Positions 55,683 to 64,000 of a stretch of 64,000 nucleotides of DNA are shown in pieces; within the stretch, counting starts at the first letter, position 1, and each line of letters begins with the position of its first letter. The notes under the pieces were generated by a model. The model saw nothing but the letters and a program-made list of their open reading frames with translations, did not search any database and was not told the origin of the DNA. The DNA comes from Afifella sp. IM 167. GTDB lineage: Bacteria > Pseudomonadota > Alphaproteobacteria > Rhizobiales > Afifellaceae. A program made the position numbers and the translations under genes. The stretch lies in the NCBI RefSeq assembly GCF_020144925.1, contig NZ_NSLC01000004.1:248001-312000 (forward strand), given 5' to 3'.

Positions 55683-58364
55683 ATGACAAAGTGGGTCTAT
55701 TCCTTCGGCGGCGGTGAAGCCGAAGGCTCGCGCGAAATGCGCAATCTCCTTGGCGGCAAGGGTGCCAATCTCGCCGAGATGGCCAGCCTCGGTCTTCCCG
55801 TTCCCCCGGGCTTCACCATCACCACCGAAGCCTGCAATTTCTACTACGCGAACGGTCAGGAAATGCCCGAGGGCCTCACCGAACAGGTGGAGGCGGCCCT
55901 CGCGCGGCTTGAAGAGATCCAGGGCAAAAGCTTCGGCGGCGGCGAACTGCCCCTCCTCGTCTCCGTGCGCTCGGGCGCGCGCAGCTCCATGCCGGGCATG
56001 ATGGACACGGTGCTCAATCTCGGCCTCAACGACGATACGGTCGAGGAGCTCGCCAAGAGCGCGGACCGGCGCTTCGCCTACGATTCCTACCGGCGCTTCA
56101 TCCAGATGTATTCCGACGTCGTGCTCGGCGTCGACCACCACGAATTCGAAGCGATCCTGGAAGAGGAACGCGACACACGCGGCGTGGCCGGCGACACCGA
56201 CCTTTCGGCCGACGACTGGGTTGAGATCGTCAAGCGATTCAAGGCGCTCGTGGACGAGGTGCACGGCGCGCCCTTCCCGCAGGCCCCGCGCGACCAGCTC
56301 TGGGGCGCGATCGGGGCGGTCTTCTCCTCCTGGATGAATGCGCGCGCCATCACTTATCGGCGCCTGCACGACATTCCCGAAAGCTGGGGCACGGCCGTCA
56401 ACGTCCAGGCGATGGTGTTCGGCAATATGGGCGAGGACAGCGCCACTGGCGTCGCCTTCACCCGCGATCCGGCGACGGGCGAGAAGGCGCTCTACGGCGA
56501 GTTCCTGATCAACGCCCAGGGCGAGGACGTCGTCGCCGGCATCCGCACCCCGCAATACCTCACCGAAAAGGCCCGCACCGAGGCCGGCAGCGATTCTCCG
56601 TCCCTGGAGACGCTGATGCCGGAGCAGTTCGCCGAATTCCTGGCGCATTCCAACCGGCTCGAAGAGCATTACCGCGACATGCAGGACATGGAGTTCACCA
56701 TCGAGCGTGGACGCCTGTGGATGCTGCAGACGCGCAACGGCAAGCGCACCACGCGCGCGGCGCTGAAGATCGCCACCTCCATGGCCGAGGAAGGCCTCAT
56801 CAGCGAGGAGGAGGCGGTGATGCGCATCGAGCCGACCTCGCTCGACCAGCTCCTGCATCCGACCCTCGATCCGAAGGCCGAGCGGACGGTCATCGCGCGC
56901 GGCCTGCCCGCCTCGCCGGGCGCGGCATCCGGCGAAATCGTCTTCTCGCCCGACAGGGCCGACTTTCTGACCAAGGAAGGCCACACGGTCATCCTGGTGC
57001 GGCTGGAGACGAGCCCGGAGGACATCCAGGGCATGGTCTCGGCACGCGGCATCCTCACCTCGCGCGGCGGCATGACGAGCCATGCGGCCGTCGTGGCGCG
57101 CGGCATGGGCAAGCCCTGCGTCTGCGGCGCGGGCGCCCTGAAGATCGACCACAAGACCAACACCATGCTGGTGATGGGCAAGGCCTATCACGAGGGCGAC
57201 CTGATCACGATCGACGGGGCGACCGGCGAAGTGATGGAGGGCCGGGTGGCGATGCTGCAGCCGGAGGTCTCCGGCGACTTCGCCAAGCTGATGGTCTGGG
57301 CGGACAGGACGCGCCGGATGCGCGTCAGGGCCAATGCGGAGACGCCGGAGGATGCGCGCGCGGCGCGCGATTTCGGCGCCGAAGGAATCGGCCTTTGCCG
57401 TACGGAGCACACCTTCTTCCAGGACGACCGCATCGTCGCCATGCGCGAGATGATCGTTGCCGAGGACGCCGAGTCCCGGCGCTCGGCGCTCGCAAAGCTC
57501 CTGCCGCTGCAGCGCCAGGACTTCCTGGAGCTCTTTCAGACGATGCGCGGCCTGCCGGTGACGATCCGCCTCCTCGATCCGCCGCTGCACGAGTTCCTGC
57601 CGAAAGGCGAGCACGAGATCGCGGAAGTGGCCGAGGCGATGGGCGCCGACCCGGCGCGGCTGCGCGACCGGATCCTGGAACTGACGGAATCCAACCCGAT
57701 GCTGGGCAGCCGCGGCTGCCGGCTCCTGCTCCTGCATCCGGAGATCCCGGAGATGCAGACCCGCGCCATCATCGAGGCGGCCCAGCACGCCGCCAGGCTG
57801 ACGGGCGAGCCGGTCGTTCCGGAGATCATGGTGCCGCTGGTCGGCATGCTCGGCGAATTCGAGCGGGTGAAGGCCGTGATCGACGCAACCGCCAAGGAGG
57901 TGAACGCCTCCGGCGAGCCGAAGATCGAATACAAGGTCGGCACGATGATCGAGCTGCCGCGGGCCGCCATCCGCGCCCGGGAGATCGCTTCGGCCGCGGA
58001 GTTCTTCTCCTTCGGCACCAATGACCTGACGCAGACCACGTTCGGCATCTCACGCGACGATGCGGCCTCCTTCCTGACCCACTACCAGGAGCTCGGCATC
58101 ATCGAGAAGGATCCGTTCGTCACGATCGACGTCGACGGTGTCGGCGCGCTCATCACGCTCTCCGTGCGGGAAGGAAGGATGGGCCGGCCCGACCTCAAGC
58201 TCGGCATCTGCGGCGAGCATGGGGGCGACCCCGCCTCGATCCGCTTCTGCGAGGATGCCGGCCTCGATTACGTCTCCTGCTCGCCATACCGCGTACCGGT
58301 GGCGCGGCTGGCTGCCGCGCAGGCAGTCATCGGCAAGAAAACAGCATCTTCCGAGACGGCGTAG
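55683..58364 (+). CDS. ppdK: Pyruvate, phosphate dikinase
   Basis: 893 residues from ATG 55683, with a Shine-Dalgarno-like GGGGAAGAC. Three domains in order: an ATP-grasp nucleotide-binding domain (GGKGANLAEMASLGLPVPPGF split near the start, VRSGARSSMPGMMDTVLNLG), the swivelling phosphohistidine domain with His467 in GGMTSHAAVVARG, and the PEP/pyruvate barrel (EFFSFGTNDLTQTTFGISRDD). It interconverts pyruvate, ATP and Pi with PEP, AMP and PPi. Used in gluconeogenic or PPi-linked metabolism in alphaproteobacteria. A strong hairpin follows the stop. Confidence 0.97.
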   Translation: MTKWVYSFGGGEAEGSREMRNLLGGKGANLAEMASLGLPVPPGFTITTEACNFYYANGQEMPEGLTEQVEAALARLEEIQGKSFGGGELPLLVSVRSGARSSMPGMMDTVLNLGLNDDTVEELAKSADRRFAYDSYRRFIQMYSDVVLGVDHHEFEAILEEERDTRGVAGDTDLSADDWVEIVKRFKALVDEVHGAPFPQAPRDQLWGAIGAVFSSWMNARAITYRRLHDIPESWGTAVNVQAMVFGNMGEDSATGVAFTRDPATGEKALYGEFLINAQGEDVVAGIRTPQYLTEKARTEAGSDSPSLETLMPEQFAEFLAHSNRLEEHYRDMQDMEFTIERGRLWMLQTRNGKRTTRAALKIATSMAEEGLISEEEAVMRIEPTSLDQLLHPTLDPKAERTVIARGLPASPGAASGEIVFSPDRADFLTKEGHTVILVRLETSPEDIQGMVSARGILTSRGGMTSHAAVVARGMGKPCVCGAGALKIDHKTNTMLVMGKAYHEGDLITIDGATGEVMEGRVAMLQPEVSGDFAKLMVWADRTRRMRVRANAETPEDARAARDFGAEGIGLCRTEHTFFQDDRIVAMREMIVAEDAESRRSALAKLLPLQRQDFLELFQTMRGLPVTIRLLDPPLHEFLPKGEHEIAEVAEAMGADPARLRDRILELTESNPMLGSRGCRLLLLHPEIPEMQTRAIIEAAQHAARLTGEPVVPEIMVPLVGMLGEFERVKAVIDATAKEVNASGEPKIEYKVGTMIELPRAAIRAREIASAAEFFSFGTNDLTQTTFGISRDDAASFLTHYQELGIIEKDPFVTIDVDGVGALITLSVREGRMGRPDLKLGICGEHGGDPASIRFCEDAGLDYVSCSPYRVPVARLAAAQAVIGKKTASSETA

Positions 58365-58374
58365 GCGCCCCTGC

Positions 58375-58422
58375 GCCAGCCTGGGGCAAGGTCTCGTCAA
58401 TATCTTGCCCCATTCGCTGGCG
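58375..58422 (+). terminator. Large stem-loop after ppdK
   Basis: CGCCAGC (58375-58381) and TGGGGCAAG (58382-58390) pair with CTTGCCCCA (58404-58412) and GCTGGCG (58416-58422), leaving a 13-base loop and a 3-base bulge. Sixteen base pairs, 11 bases after the stop. There is no U-run, so it may protect the 3' end or act without intrinsic termination. The rest of the 256-bp gap to the next gene holds the CtrA-like site and no gene. Confidence 0.55.
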
Positions 58423-58511
58423 ATAGCGTGTCTGTGCAAGGCGGGGCTTCGGGGCAAAGGGGCACTGTCGGGCGAAACGGGTCCAAAGCTGTTCAAGGCT
58501 GAGGGCCCTAA

Positions 58512-58526
58512 TTAACCGGTTGTAAA
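58512..58526 (+). promoter_or_regulatory. CtrA-like site upstream of SleB-type hydrolase
   Basis: TTAA-CCGGTTG-TAAA resembles the CtrA full site TTAA-N7-TTAA with one mismatch; the first half is TTAACC. It lies about 95 bases before the chosen ATG (58621), in an AT-richer patch. A cell-cycle-controlled wall hydrolase would make sense, but the match is imperfect. Confidence 0.4.
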
Positions 58527-58620
58527 CCGCAATTTGTTTGATTGGCTTCCATCGGACGGGAGCCGAACGCGGGCGTTCCTCGTGAGAGGACGGCTGTGCG
58601 CGCGGCAGTGGGGTACGTTG

Positions 58621-59814
58621 ATGGCAGTAAAGCGGACTAACGCGAAATTCTTGCGTTCCGCATCCGCAGCAAGCCTGCTCGGCATCTGCGCGCTGGTCGC
58701 CGCGACCTCGCCGATCGCCTATCAGGACGCCGCTGCGATGGTCTCCGGCAACGAGCCCCAGCAGCGCTGGCAGACCCGCATCGAGGCGATGACGGCCGGC
58801 ACCATCCAGCAGGCCAGCCTCTCATCCGACAAGAACGTCGGGGACGCCCGAACGGTTCCCGTCTCCGGCCTCAATGCCGAAGTCGCCATTCCGGCTCCCG
58901 AGGAAATGCCCACCACCGAGCGCGTCAACCGCGATCGCAAGGGCGACCTCCTGATGACCCGCAGCCCCGTCGCGCGAAAGAGCGACAGGCTTCCGGCCGC
59001 GGGCCAGCTCTGGAACATGGACGACATCTTCTCCGCCACAGAAGAGGCCGACCTGCCGAAGGTCGCGCTGCAGATTCCGAGCGAAAAGGACACGGCCGAG
59101 CTGATGGTCGCCTATTCGCACTTCATGCGCGAGCAGACGATCTCCACCGAGAACGGCATCCTTTTGGCGCGCAGCGGCGCCGGCACCGCCAATTCGACGC
59201 TGGTCGCCTATGCCCCGACGGACAGCGACATCGATGCGCCCTTCGACGCCGTCATCGGCTCGACGCCCGCCGACGGCACCCTTGTCCAGGAGCCTCGCGC
59301 CAAGCCGGACGATTCCCCGTCCTTCTGGGACTGGCTGCGCGGCCACCGCAGTTCCAAGCCCGAGCATAGCTGGATGCTCAACCCGCTTCCGGCCAGCGTT
59401 CACGAGGACAAAGAGCAGGCGTGCCTCGCCCGCGGCGTCTATTTCGAGGCGCGCGGCGAATCGGAGCTCGGACAGGTCGCCGTCGCCCAGGTGATCCTCA
59501 ACCGGGTGAAGAACCCCGCCTATCCGGAGACGATCTGCGGCGTCGTCTACCAGAACAAGAACTGGCGCAATCGCTGCCAGTTCTCCTTCGCCTGCGACGG
59601 CATCCGCGACCGCATCCGCTCCGCCTCGGCCTGGGCGAGCGCCAAGAAGATCGCCGCGGACGTGACCGCCGGCAAGGCATGGTCGGAGGATGTGGGCGAT
59701 TCCACCCACTACCACGCGACCTATGTGCGGCCCCGCTGGGCCCGCTCCATGAAGAAGACCGACCGCATCGGCCGGCACATCTTCTACCGCACCTATGGCG
59801 GCGGCTGGACGTAA
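58621..59814 (+). CDS. SleB-type cell-wall hydrolase, larger form
   Basis: 397 residues from ATG 58621; in-frame TTG/GTG further up is possible. The N-terminus has a signal anchor (SASAASLLGICALVAATSPIAYQ). Residues about 30-260 are an unconserved, acidic, probably flexible region. The catalytic SleB/CwlJ domain is from about 265: CLARGVYFEARGESELGQ with the presumed Glu in YFEARGE, then VILNRVKNPAYPETICGVV and SFACDGIRD. Predicted to cleave peptidoglycan in the periplasm. The smaller paralogue is at 5331-6086. Converges with the hydratase gene. Confidence 0.88.
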   Translation: MAVKRTNAKFLRSASAASLLGICALVAATSPIAYQDAAAMVSGNEPQQRWQTRIEAMTAGTIQQASLSSDKNVGDARTVPVSGLNAEVAIPAPEEMPTTERVNRDRKGDLLMTRSPVARKSDRLPAAGQLWNMDDIFSATEEADLPKVALQIPSEKDTAELMVAYSHFMREQTISTENGILLARSGAGTANSTLVAYAPTDSDIDAPFDAVIGSTPADGTLVQEPRAKPDDSPSFWDWLRGHRSSKPEHSWMLNPLPASVHEDKEQACLARGVYFEARGESELGQVAVAQVILNRVKNPAYPETICGVVYQNKNWRNRCQFSFACDGIRDRIRSASAWASAKKIAADVTAGKAWSEDVGDSTHYHATYVRPRWARSMKKTDRIGRHIFYRTYGGGWT

Positions 59815-59850
59815 GCCGCCATCCGCGTCCGGGGCCGTGAAGGCCCGCTT

Positions 59851-60618
59851 CTACTGCCCGAAGCGGACGCTCACCTTGCCGAGATCACCGAAATCGCCCG
59901 TCACCACGGCGCCCCTCTGCGGCTTGACGATGCCCATCGTCGTGCCGGTCGAGACGTAGTCGCCGGCCTCCAGGCGCTTGCCGGCAGCGACCAGCTGCTC
60001 CACCAGCCACAGGAGCGCGTTGAGGGGATTTCCCATCACCTTGGCGCCGGAGCCCTCATTGGTGACCTCGCCGTCGCTCAGCCCTTTTACGGCGACGCTT
60101 GCAAGGTCGACATCCGCCCAGTTCGGAACTTCCGGTCCGAGGATAAAGGCGCAATGGGCGCCGAAATCGGCAAGCACCGCCGGATAGCGCGGAAGGCCTT
60201 CGCCGGCTGTGCGCCTGCCGACCACCTCCAGCGCCAGATGGCACTGCGAGATCGCCTCCTTCAGGCTGTCGGCGCCGGGCGTCTCGCCGACCATCGGATA
60301 GGTTCGCGCCATGCGGAAGGCGAACTCGCATTCCACGCCGCGATAATGGTCCTTCCAGGCGAGCGTCGATCCGTCCTCGCGAATGTCGGTGTCGAGCAGC
60401 GGCGCGAACCAGGGACCGGGAGCGCCGGTCGCCTTCTGAGCCGCCTCGTTGGTGGCGCCGATCTTGTAGCCGACCGGGCTGCCACCGAAGGCTTCGATGG
60501 CGCTCGCCTGGACCGCTTCGGCAAAAGCCCGGTCCTCTACGGCGCCGAGGTCGAGATTGGCGTATTCGCCCGAGGTGCGCGCCGCGGCGAGCACCGCGGC
60601 CATGTCGTCATGGCTCAT
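59851..60618 (-). CDS. 2-keto-4-pentenoate hydratase-type enzyme
   Basis: 255 residues of the fumarylacetoacetase/hydratase fold: SPVGYKIGATNEAAQKATG, ECEFAFRMARTYP (an acidic metal-binding segment), FGAHCAFILGPEV and GNPLNALLWLVEQL near the C-terminus. Enzymes of this group hydrate 2-hydroxypentadienoates or decarboxylate oxalocrotonate at the end of meta-cleavage routes. No ring-cleaving dioxygenase or other meta-pathway gene is nearby, so the substrate is open. Divergent from the MFS transporter, which might import its precursor. Confidence 0.85.
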   Translation of the reverse strand: MSHDDMAAVLAAARTSGEYANLDLGAVEDRAFAEAVQASAIEAFGGSPVGYKIGATNEAAQKATGAPGPWFAPLLDTDIREDGSTLAWKDHYRGVECEFAFRMARTYPMVGETPGADSLKEAISQCHLALEVVGRRTAGEGLPRYPAVLADFGAHCAFILGPEVPNWADVDLASVAVKGLSDGEVTNEGSGAKVMGNPLNALLWLVEQLVAAGKRLEAGDYVSTGTTMGIVKPQRGAVVTGDFGDLGKVSVRFGQ

Positions 60619-60724
60619 TTCTTCTCCAGTTCAGAATCTCTTCAGTCAGGCATGAAGGCTTTTCGTTTCCGCTGCGTCGCGCTTTGCGGATAAGTTGCGC
60701 GTTCTGTCGCATCGCCGGAGCACC

Positions 60725-61963
60725 ATGTCCACCATCGGCCAGACCTCCAAGCCCGCCGGAACGGCGGCAACCGCCCTGCCCTGGCTGATCATCGGCTCAG
60801 CCTGCGCCGTGGCGCTGATGACCTTCGGTCCGCGCTCGGCAATGGGCTTCTTCCAGCTTCCGTTGCTGGCCGAGAAGGGCTGGGACCGCACGACCTTCGG
60901 GCTTGCGATGGCGATCCAGAACCTTGCCTGGGGCATCGGCCAGCCCTTCTTCGGGGCGCTGGCGGACCGCTTCGGTTCGGCGCGGGTCCTTATCCTGTGC
61001 GCCGTGATGTATGCGGCCGGGCTGCTCATCATGGCCTGGTCGCCGGCGCCGATCTGGCTGCATATCGGCGGCGGGGTGCTGATCGGCCTTGCCGTCGCGG
61101 CCGGCTCCTTCGGCATCGTCATGGCCGCGCTGGCGCGCCGGGTGCCGGCGGAAAAGCGCTCCTTCGTCTTCGGGCTCGCCACGGCCGCAGGCTCCTTCGG
61201 CATGTTCGCCTTCGCGCCGCTGTCACAGGCGATGATCAACGCGCTCGGCTGGTCGGACGCCCTCGTCGGGCTGGCGCTGCTGATGGGCCTCATCCCGCTC
61301 CTGGCGATCCCGCTGCGCGGCCAGCCGAGGCACCAGCTCGCCCTCGGCGAGGTGGAGCAGACGGTCGGCGACGCACTCGGCCAGGCCCTGCGGCATCCGA
61401 GCTTTCTCCTGCTCACGTCCGGCTTCTTTGTCTGCGGCTTCCAGGTCGCCTTCATCACCGCGCATTTTCCGGCCTATATCGGCGATCTCGGCCTTTCCGC
61501 GCGCTGGGCGGTGGTGGCGATCAGCCTGATCGGCTTCTTCAACGTCATCGGCTCGCTCGCCTCCGGAGCGATCGGCCAGCGCTATTCCAAGCCGCACTTC
61601 CTGTCGCTCATCTATGTGGCCCGTTCGGTCACCGTGACGGCGTTTCTCTTCGCCCCGCCGACGCCCACCTCCGTCGTGATCTTTTCGATCGTCATGGGCC
61701 TTTTGTGGCTCTCCACCGTGCCGCCCACGAATGCGCTCGTCGCCATCATGTTCGGCACCCGCCATCTCGGCATGCTGGGCGGCCTCGTCTTCTTCTCGCA
61801 CCAGATCGGCTCGTTCCTCGGGGTGTGGATGGGCGGCTATCTCTACGACAAGACCGGCTCCTACGACGCGGTGTGGTGGCTCGGCGTCGCCCTCGGGCTC
61901 TTTGCAGCCGTGGTCCACTGGCCGATCAAGGAGCGCGCCGCGCCCGCCTTCGCCGCCGCATGA
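60725..61963 (+). CDS. MFS transporter
   Basis: 412 residues from ATG 60725. Twelve hydrophobic segments and the inter-helix GALADRFGSARVLI (loop 2-3) typical of the family. A run of GGVLIGLAVAAGSFGIVMAALARRVPAEKRSF in pieces and late GYLYDKTGSYDAVWW match the monocarboxylate/oxalate-formate-type MFS branch, as I recall it. The substrate is unknown, likely an organic acid. Followed 57 bp later by the MDR reductase, same strand. The 107-bp gap upstream to the hydratase is the shared promoter region. Confidence 0.85.
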   Translation: MSTIGQTSKPAGTAATALPWLIIGSACAVALMTFGPRSAMGFFQLPLLAEKGWDRTTFGLAMAIQNLAWGIGQPFFGALADRFGSARVLILCAVMYAAGLLIMAWSPAPIWLHIGGGVLIGLAVAAGSFGIVMAALARRVPAEKRSFVFGLATAAGSFGMFAFAPLSQAMINALGWSDALVGLALLMGLIPLLAIPLRGQPRHQLALGEVEQTVGDALGQALRHPSFLLLTSGFFVCGFQVAFITAHFPAYIGDLGLSARWAVVAISLIGFFNVIGSLASGAIGQRYSKPHFLSLIYVARSVTVTAFLFAPPTPTSVVIFSIVMGLLWLSTVPPTNALVAIMFGTRHLGMLGGLVFFSHQIGSFLGVWMGGYLYDKTGSYDAVWWLGVALGLFAAVVHWPIKERAAPAFAAA

Positions 61964-62019
61964 GCCCTTGCCTTCCCGGCTCGCCTGCGCGAGTTCATGG
62001 GAAGACAAGGGAGACGCTC

Positions 62020-63015
62020 ATGGCAGAGACATTTCCGGCCCTCCTCATCTCGCGCGACGAGGAGAAGAAGCAGTCGGTCAACCGCGTGACGATGACGCCC
62101 GACGAACTGATGGAGGGCGACACGCTGGTGCGCGTCTCCCATTCCACGCTCAACTACAAGGACGCGCTGGCCGTCACCGGCAAGGCGCCGGTGGTGCGGC
62201 GCTGGCCGATGATCCCGGGCATCGACCTTGCCGGCGAGGTGGTCTCCTGCGAGAGCGGCGCCTTCGCCGAAGGCGACCCCGTGCTGCTCAATGGCTGGGG
62301 CCTCGGCGAGACGCATTACGGCGCCTATGCCGGCATGGCGCGGGTGAAGGCCGACTGGCTGATCCGCCGGCCGGACGCGCTGACGGCGGCCGAGACGATG
62401 GCCGTCGGCACCGCCGGCTATACCGCAATGCTGTGCATCCTGGCGCTCGAACGCCACCGCATCACGCCGGAACGCGGGCCGATCGTCGTCACCGGCGCCT
62501 CCGGCGGCGTCGGCTCGGTGGCGACCGCCATCCTCGGCAAGCTCGGCTATCACGTCATCGCCTCGACCGGCCGCACGGAGGAGGAGGATTACCTGAAGGG
62601 CCTCGGCGCCGCCGAGATCATCGACCGCAAGGAGCTTTCGGAGCCCGGCAAGGCGCTCGGCAAGGAGCGCTGGGCGGGAGGCATCGACTCGGTCGGATCG
62701 ACGACGCTCGCCAACGTCCTCGCCCAGACGAATTACGGCGGCGCCGTCGCGGCCTGCGGGCTCGCCGGCGGCATGGACCTGCCGGCTTCCGTCGCCCCGT
62801 TCATCCTGCGCGGCGTGTCGCTGCTCGGCATCGATTCGGTGATGGCGCCGAAGAAGGTGCGCGAAGAGGCCTGGGCGCGGATCGCCCGCGACCTCGATCG
62901 CGCCAAGCTTTCGGCGATGACCACGACGATCGGCTTCGACGATGTGGAAAAGGCGGCGGCCGACCTTCTTGCCAACAAGGTGCGCGGGCGCACGGTCGTC
63001 AGGATAGGCAGCTAA
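62020..63015 (+). CDS. acuI: Acrylyl-CoA reductase-like MDR oxidoreductase
   Basis: 331 residues from ATG 62020. A zinc-free medium-chain dehydrogenase: the N-terminal catalytic part has STLNYKDALAVTGKAPVVRRWPMIPGIDLAGEV in pieces, the form of the YhdH/AcuI group, and the NADPH loop is VTGASGGVGSVA. AcuI reduces acrylyl-CoA to propionyl-CoA and protects against acrylate; YhdH is a close relative. The exact substrate cannot be proven by eye. It follows the MFS transporter and may form a two-gene unit. Confidence 0.85.
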   Translation: MAETFPALLISRDEEKKQSVNRVTMTPDELMEGDTLVRVSHSTLNYKDALAVTGKAPVVRRWPMIPGIDLAGEVVSCESGAFAEGDPVLLNGWGLGETHYGAYAGMARVKADWLIRRPDALTAAETMAVGTAGYTAMLCILALERHRITPERGPIVVTGASGGVGSVATAILGKLGYHVIASTGRTEEEDYLKGLGAAEIIDRKELSEPGKALGKERWAGGIDSVGSTTLANVLAQTNYGGAVAACGLAGGMDLPASVAPFILRGVSLLGIDSVMAPKKVREEAWARIARDLDRAKLSAMTTTIGFDDVEKAAADLLANKVRGRTVVRIGS

Positions 63016-63098
63016 GGCGAAAGCCGGCTATCGGCCTGCAACGGAGGGGCGCTATGCGTGTTTGGGGATGACGTTGTCGTCAAACCCCGAGGCTGTGC

Positions 63099-64000
63099 TT
63101 GTCCCATCGCCGTCCCGCCATCGCCGTTCCGGCCCGCAATGAGGAGAAGCGGCTCCCCCGGCTGATCGCCGCCCTCGGCAGCCAGGACTGGCTTCATGGG
63201 GGCTGGCGCCTGCCGGTGGTCATCGTCCTCAACAATTGTACAGACAATTCACGCGAAGCGGTGCTGGCCACCGCCGCGCATTTTCCGCAACTCGATATCG
63301 AGCTCTTCGATCTCACCCTGCCGCCGGCCGAGAGCCATGTCGGCTGGGCGCGGCGCATCGCCATGGATGCGGCGCTGCTGAAGCGCTGCGAGGTGATCCT
63401 GACGACGGACGCCGATGCCGAGCCGCGGCCGAGCTGGGTCTCGGCCAACCTCGCGGCCGTCGCCGGCGGCGCCGATATCGTCGGCGGGCGCCTGATCGGC
63501 GACCCCGACGAGGAGAGGCGGCACGGAAAGGCCTTCCTGCGGCGGGCGGCGCTGGTCGCCCGCCACCAGCAGCTGGCCGACCGGCTCGCCTCGCTGATCG
63601 ATCCGCTCCCCTACGACCCCTGGCCGCGGCACGTGCACCATACGGGCGGCAGCCTCGCCATCCGCGCCGATCTCTACCGCCATCTGGGCGGCCTGCCGCC
63701 GCTTGCCTGCCGCGAGGATCTGGCGCTCGTCTCGCGCGCCCGCGCCGCCGGGGCGCGGCTTCGCCATGCGCCCGATGCGGAGGTCGTCGTCTCGGCCCGC
63801 CTCGCCGGCCGCACCGGCAACGGCATGGCCGAGTGCATCAGCGGATGGATCGAGGACGAGCGCTGCCGCCGGCCCATTCTCGTGGAGGACCCGGAGCGCG
63901 CCGCGGCGCGCTTCCGCCTGCGCCGCGAACTGCGTGAACTCGCCACCCCCGACGGGCGCTGGCGGAACCCGCATGCCCCGGAACGGCTTTCGCTTCTGTC
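63099..64000 (+). CDS. Family 2 glycosyltransferase, C-terminus outside window
   Basis: At least 300 residues, open to the right edge. TTG 63099 is chosen because a stop lies just upstream at 63069 and GAGG is six bases before it; no ATG exists in between. The N-terminus AIAVPARNEEKRLPRLIAALG and VIVLNNCTDNSREAV is a GT-A nucleotide-binding start, the metal-binding DADAEPRPSWV follows, and the acceptor region is GGSLAIRADLYRHLGGLPPLACREDLALVSRARAAG in pieces. It transfers a sugar from a nucleotide sugar; the acceptor is unknown. Confidence 0.85.
   Translation, partial: MSHRRPAIAVPARNEEKRLPRLIAALGSQDWLHGGWRLPVVIVLNNCTDNSREAVLATAAHFPQLDIELFDLTLPPAESHVGWARRIAMDAALLKRCEVILTTDADAEPRPSWVSANLAAVAGGADIVGGRLIGDPDEERRHGKAFLRRAALVARHQQLADRLASLIDPLPYDPWPRHVHHTGGSLAIRADLYRHLGGLPPLACREDLALVSRARAAGARLRHAPDAEVVVSARLAGRTGNGMAECISGWIEDERCRRPILVEDPERAAARFRLRRELRELATPDGRWRNPHAPERLSLL

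Noticed and set aside
55623-57788. Long minus-strand frame opposite ppdK
   Set aside because: The plus-strand PpdK motifs are unmistakable. The antisense frame shows no domain and no plausible start signal.

Overview
The window reads as a stretch of ordinary chromosome from a high-GC alphaproteobacterium, most likely of the Hyphomicrobiales (Rhizobiales). The evidence is a CcrM-type GANTC methyltransferase, the F0 ATP synthase operon atpI-atpB-atpE-b'-b with separate b and b' subunits, the mutY - DUF721/DciA - DsbA-like - smc block, glyQ-(small gene)-glyS, nadA/nadB/nadC, ETF-QO divergent from a family-4-like uracil-DNA glycosylase, and TTG/GTG starts with clear Shine-Dalgarno sites. The genus cannot be fixed from sequence reading alone. 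No rRNA, tRNA, CRISPR array, transposase or integrase was recognised. Genes are densely packed, with many stop/start overlaps.

Layout. 0-8.7 kb: a phospholipase-D-like protein, two secreted proteins of unknown function, an AbrB-type membrane protein with an isochorismatase-fold hydrolase divergent from a TetR regulator (a perfect 18-bp palindrome lies between them), a SleB-type cell-wall hydrolase, a small exported protein, a PfkB sugar-phosphate kinase and a TSUP permease. 8.7-14 kb: the glycine cleavage operon gcvT-gcvH-osmC-gcvPA-gcvPB behind a tandem glycine riboswitch, with an OsmC peroxidase-like gene inside it. 14-25.8 kb: a lipoprotein, ccrM, a HAD hydrolase, mutY, a DciA-like gene, a DsbA-like thioredoxin, smc and the F0 operon with its terminator. 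25.8-39.8 kb: GNAT, rnhB, radical SAM, a GT-like fragment, moaB, cydAB (bd oxidase), MFS, UDG, ETF-QO, GNAT, Uma2, an S49 protease, a TrmN6-like methyltransferase and a DUF2007 protein. 39.9-48.3 kb: a polyprenyl diphosphate synthase, a TPR-LysM protein, ispE, a Gly-rich exported protein and the glycyl-tRNA synthetase genes.

48.4-51.5 kb is the accessory spot. A 530-aa protein joins a phage Mu F-like minor head domain to a C-terminal domain that looks like the CdiA-CT tRNase toxin of the Burkholderia Bp1026b type. It overlaps by ATGA with a likely immunity gene. No other phage gene is nearby. A roughly 950-bp gene-free stretch upstream contains a duplicated mosaic of palindromic repeats. 51.5-64 kb: nadA-GNAT-nadB-nadC behind a NadQ-like operator, pyruvate phosphate dikinase, a second SleB hydrolase with a CtrA-like upstream site, a 2-keto-4-pentenoate-hydratase-type enzyme, an MFS transporter, an acrylyl-CoA-reductase-like MDR enzyme, and a GT2 glycosyltransferase cut by the window end.

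Functionally the window is mostly housekeeping: one-carbon/glycine metabolism, respiration (F0, bd oxidase, ETF-QO), NAD and isoprenoid synthesis, DNA methylation, repair and segregation, and envelope remodelling. The MuF-toxin/immunity cassette is the part most unlike its surroundings.
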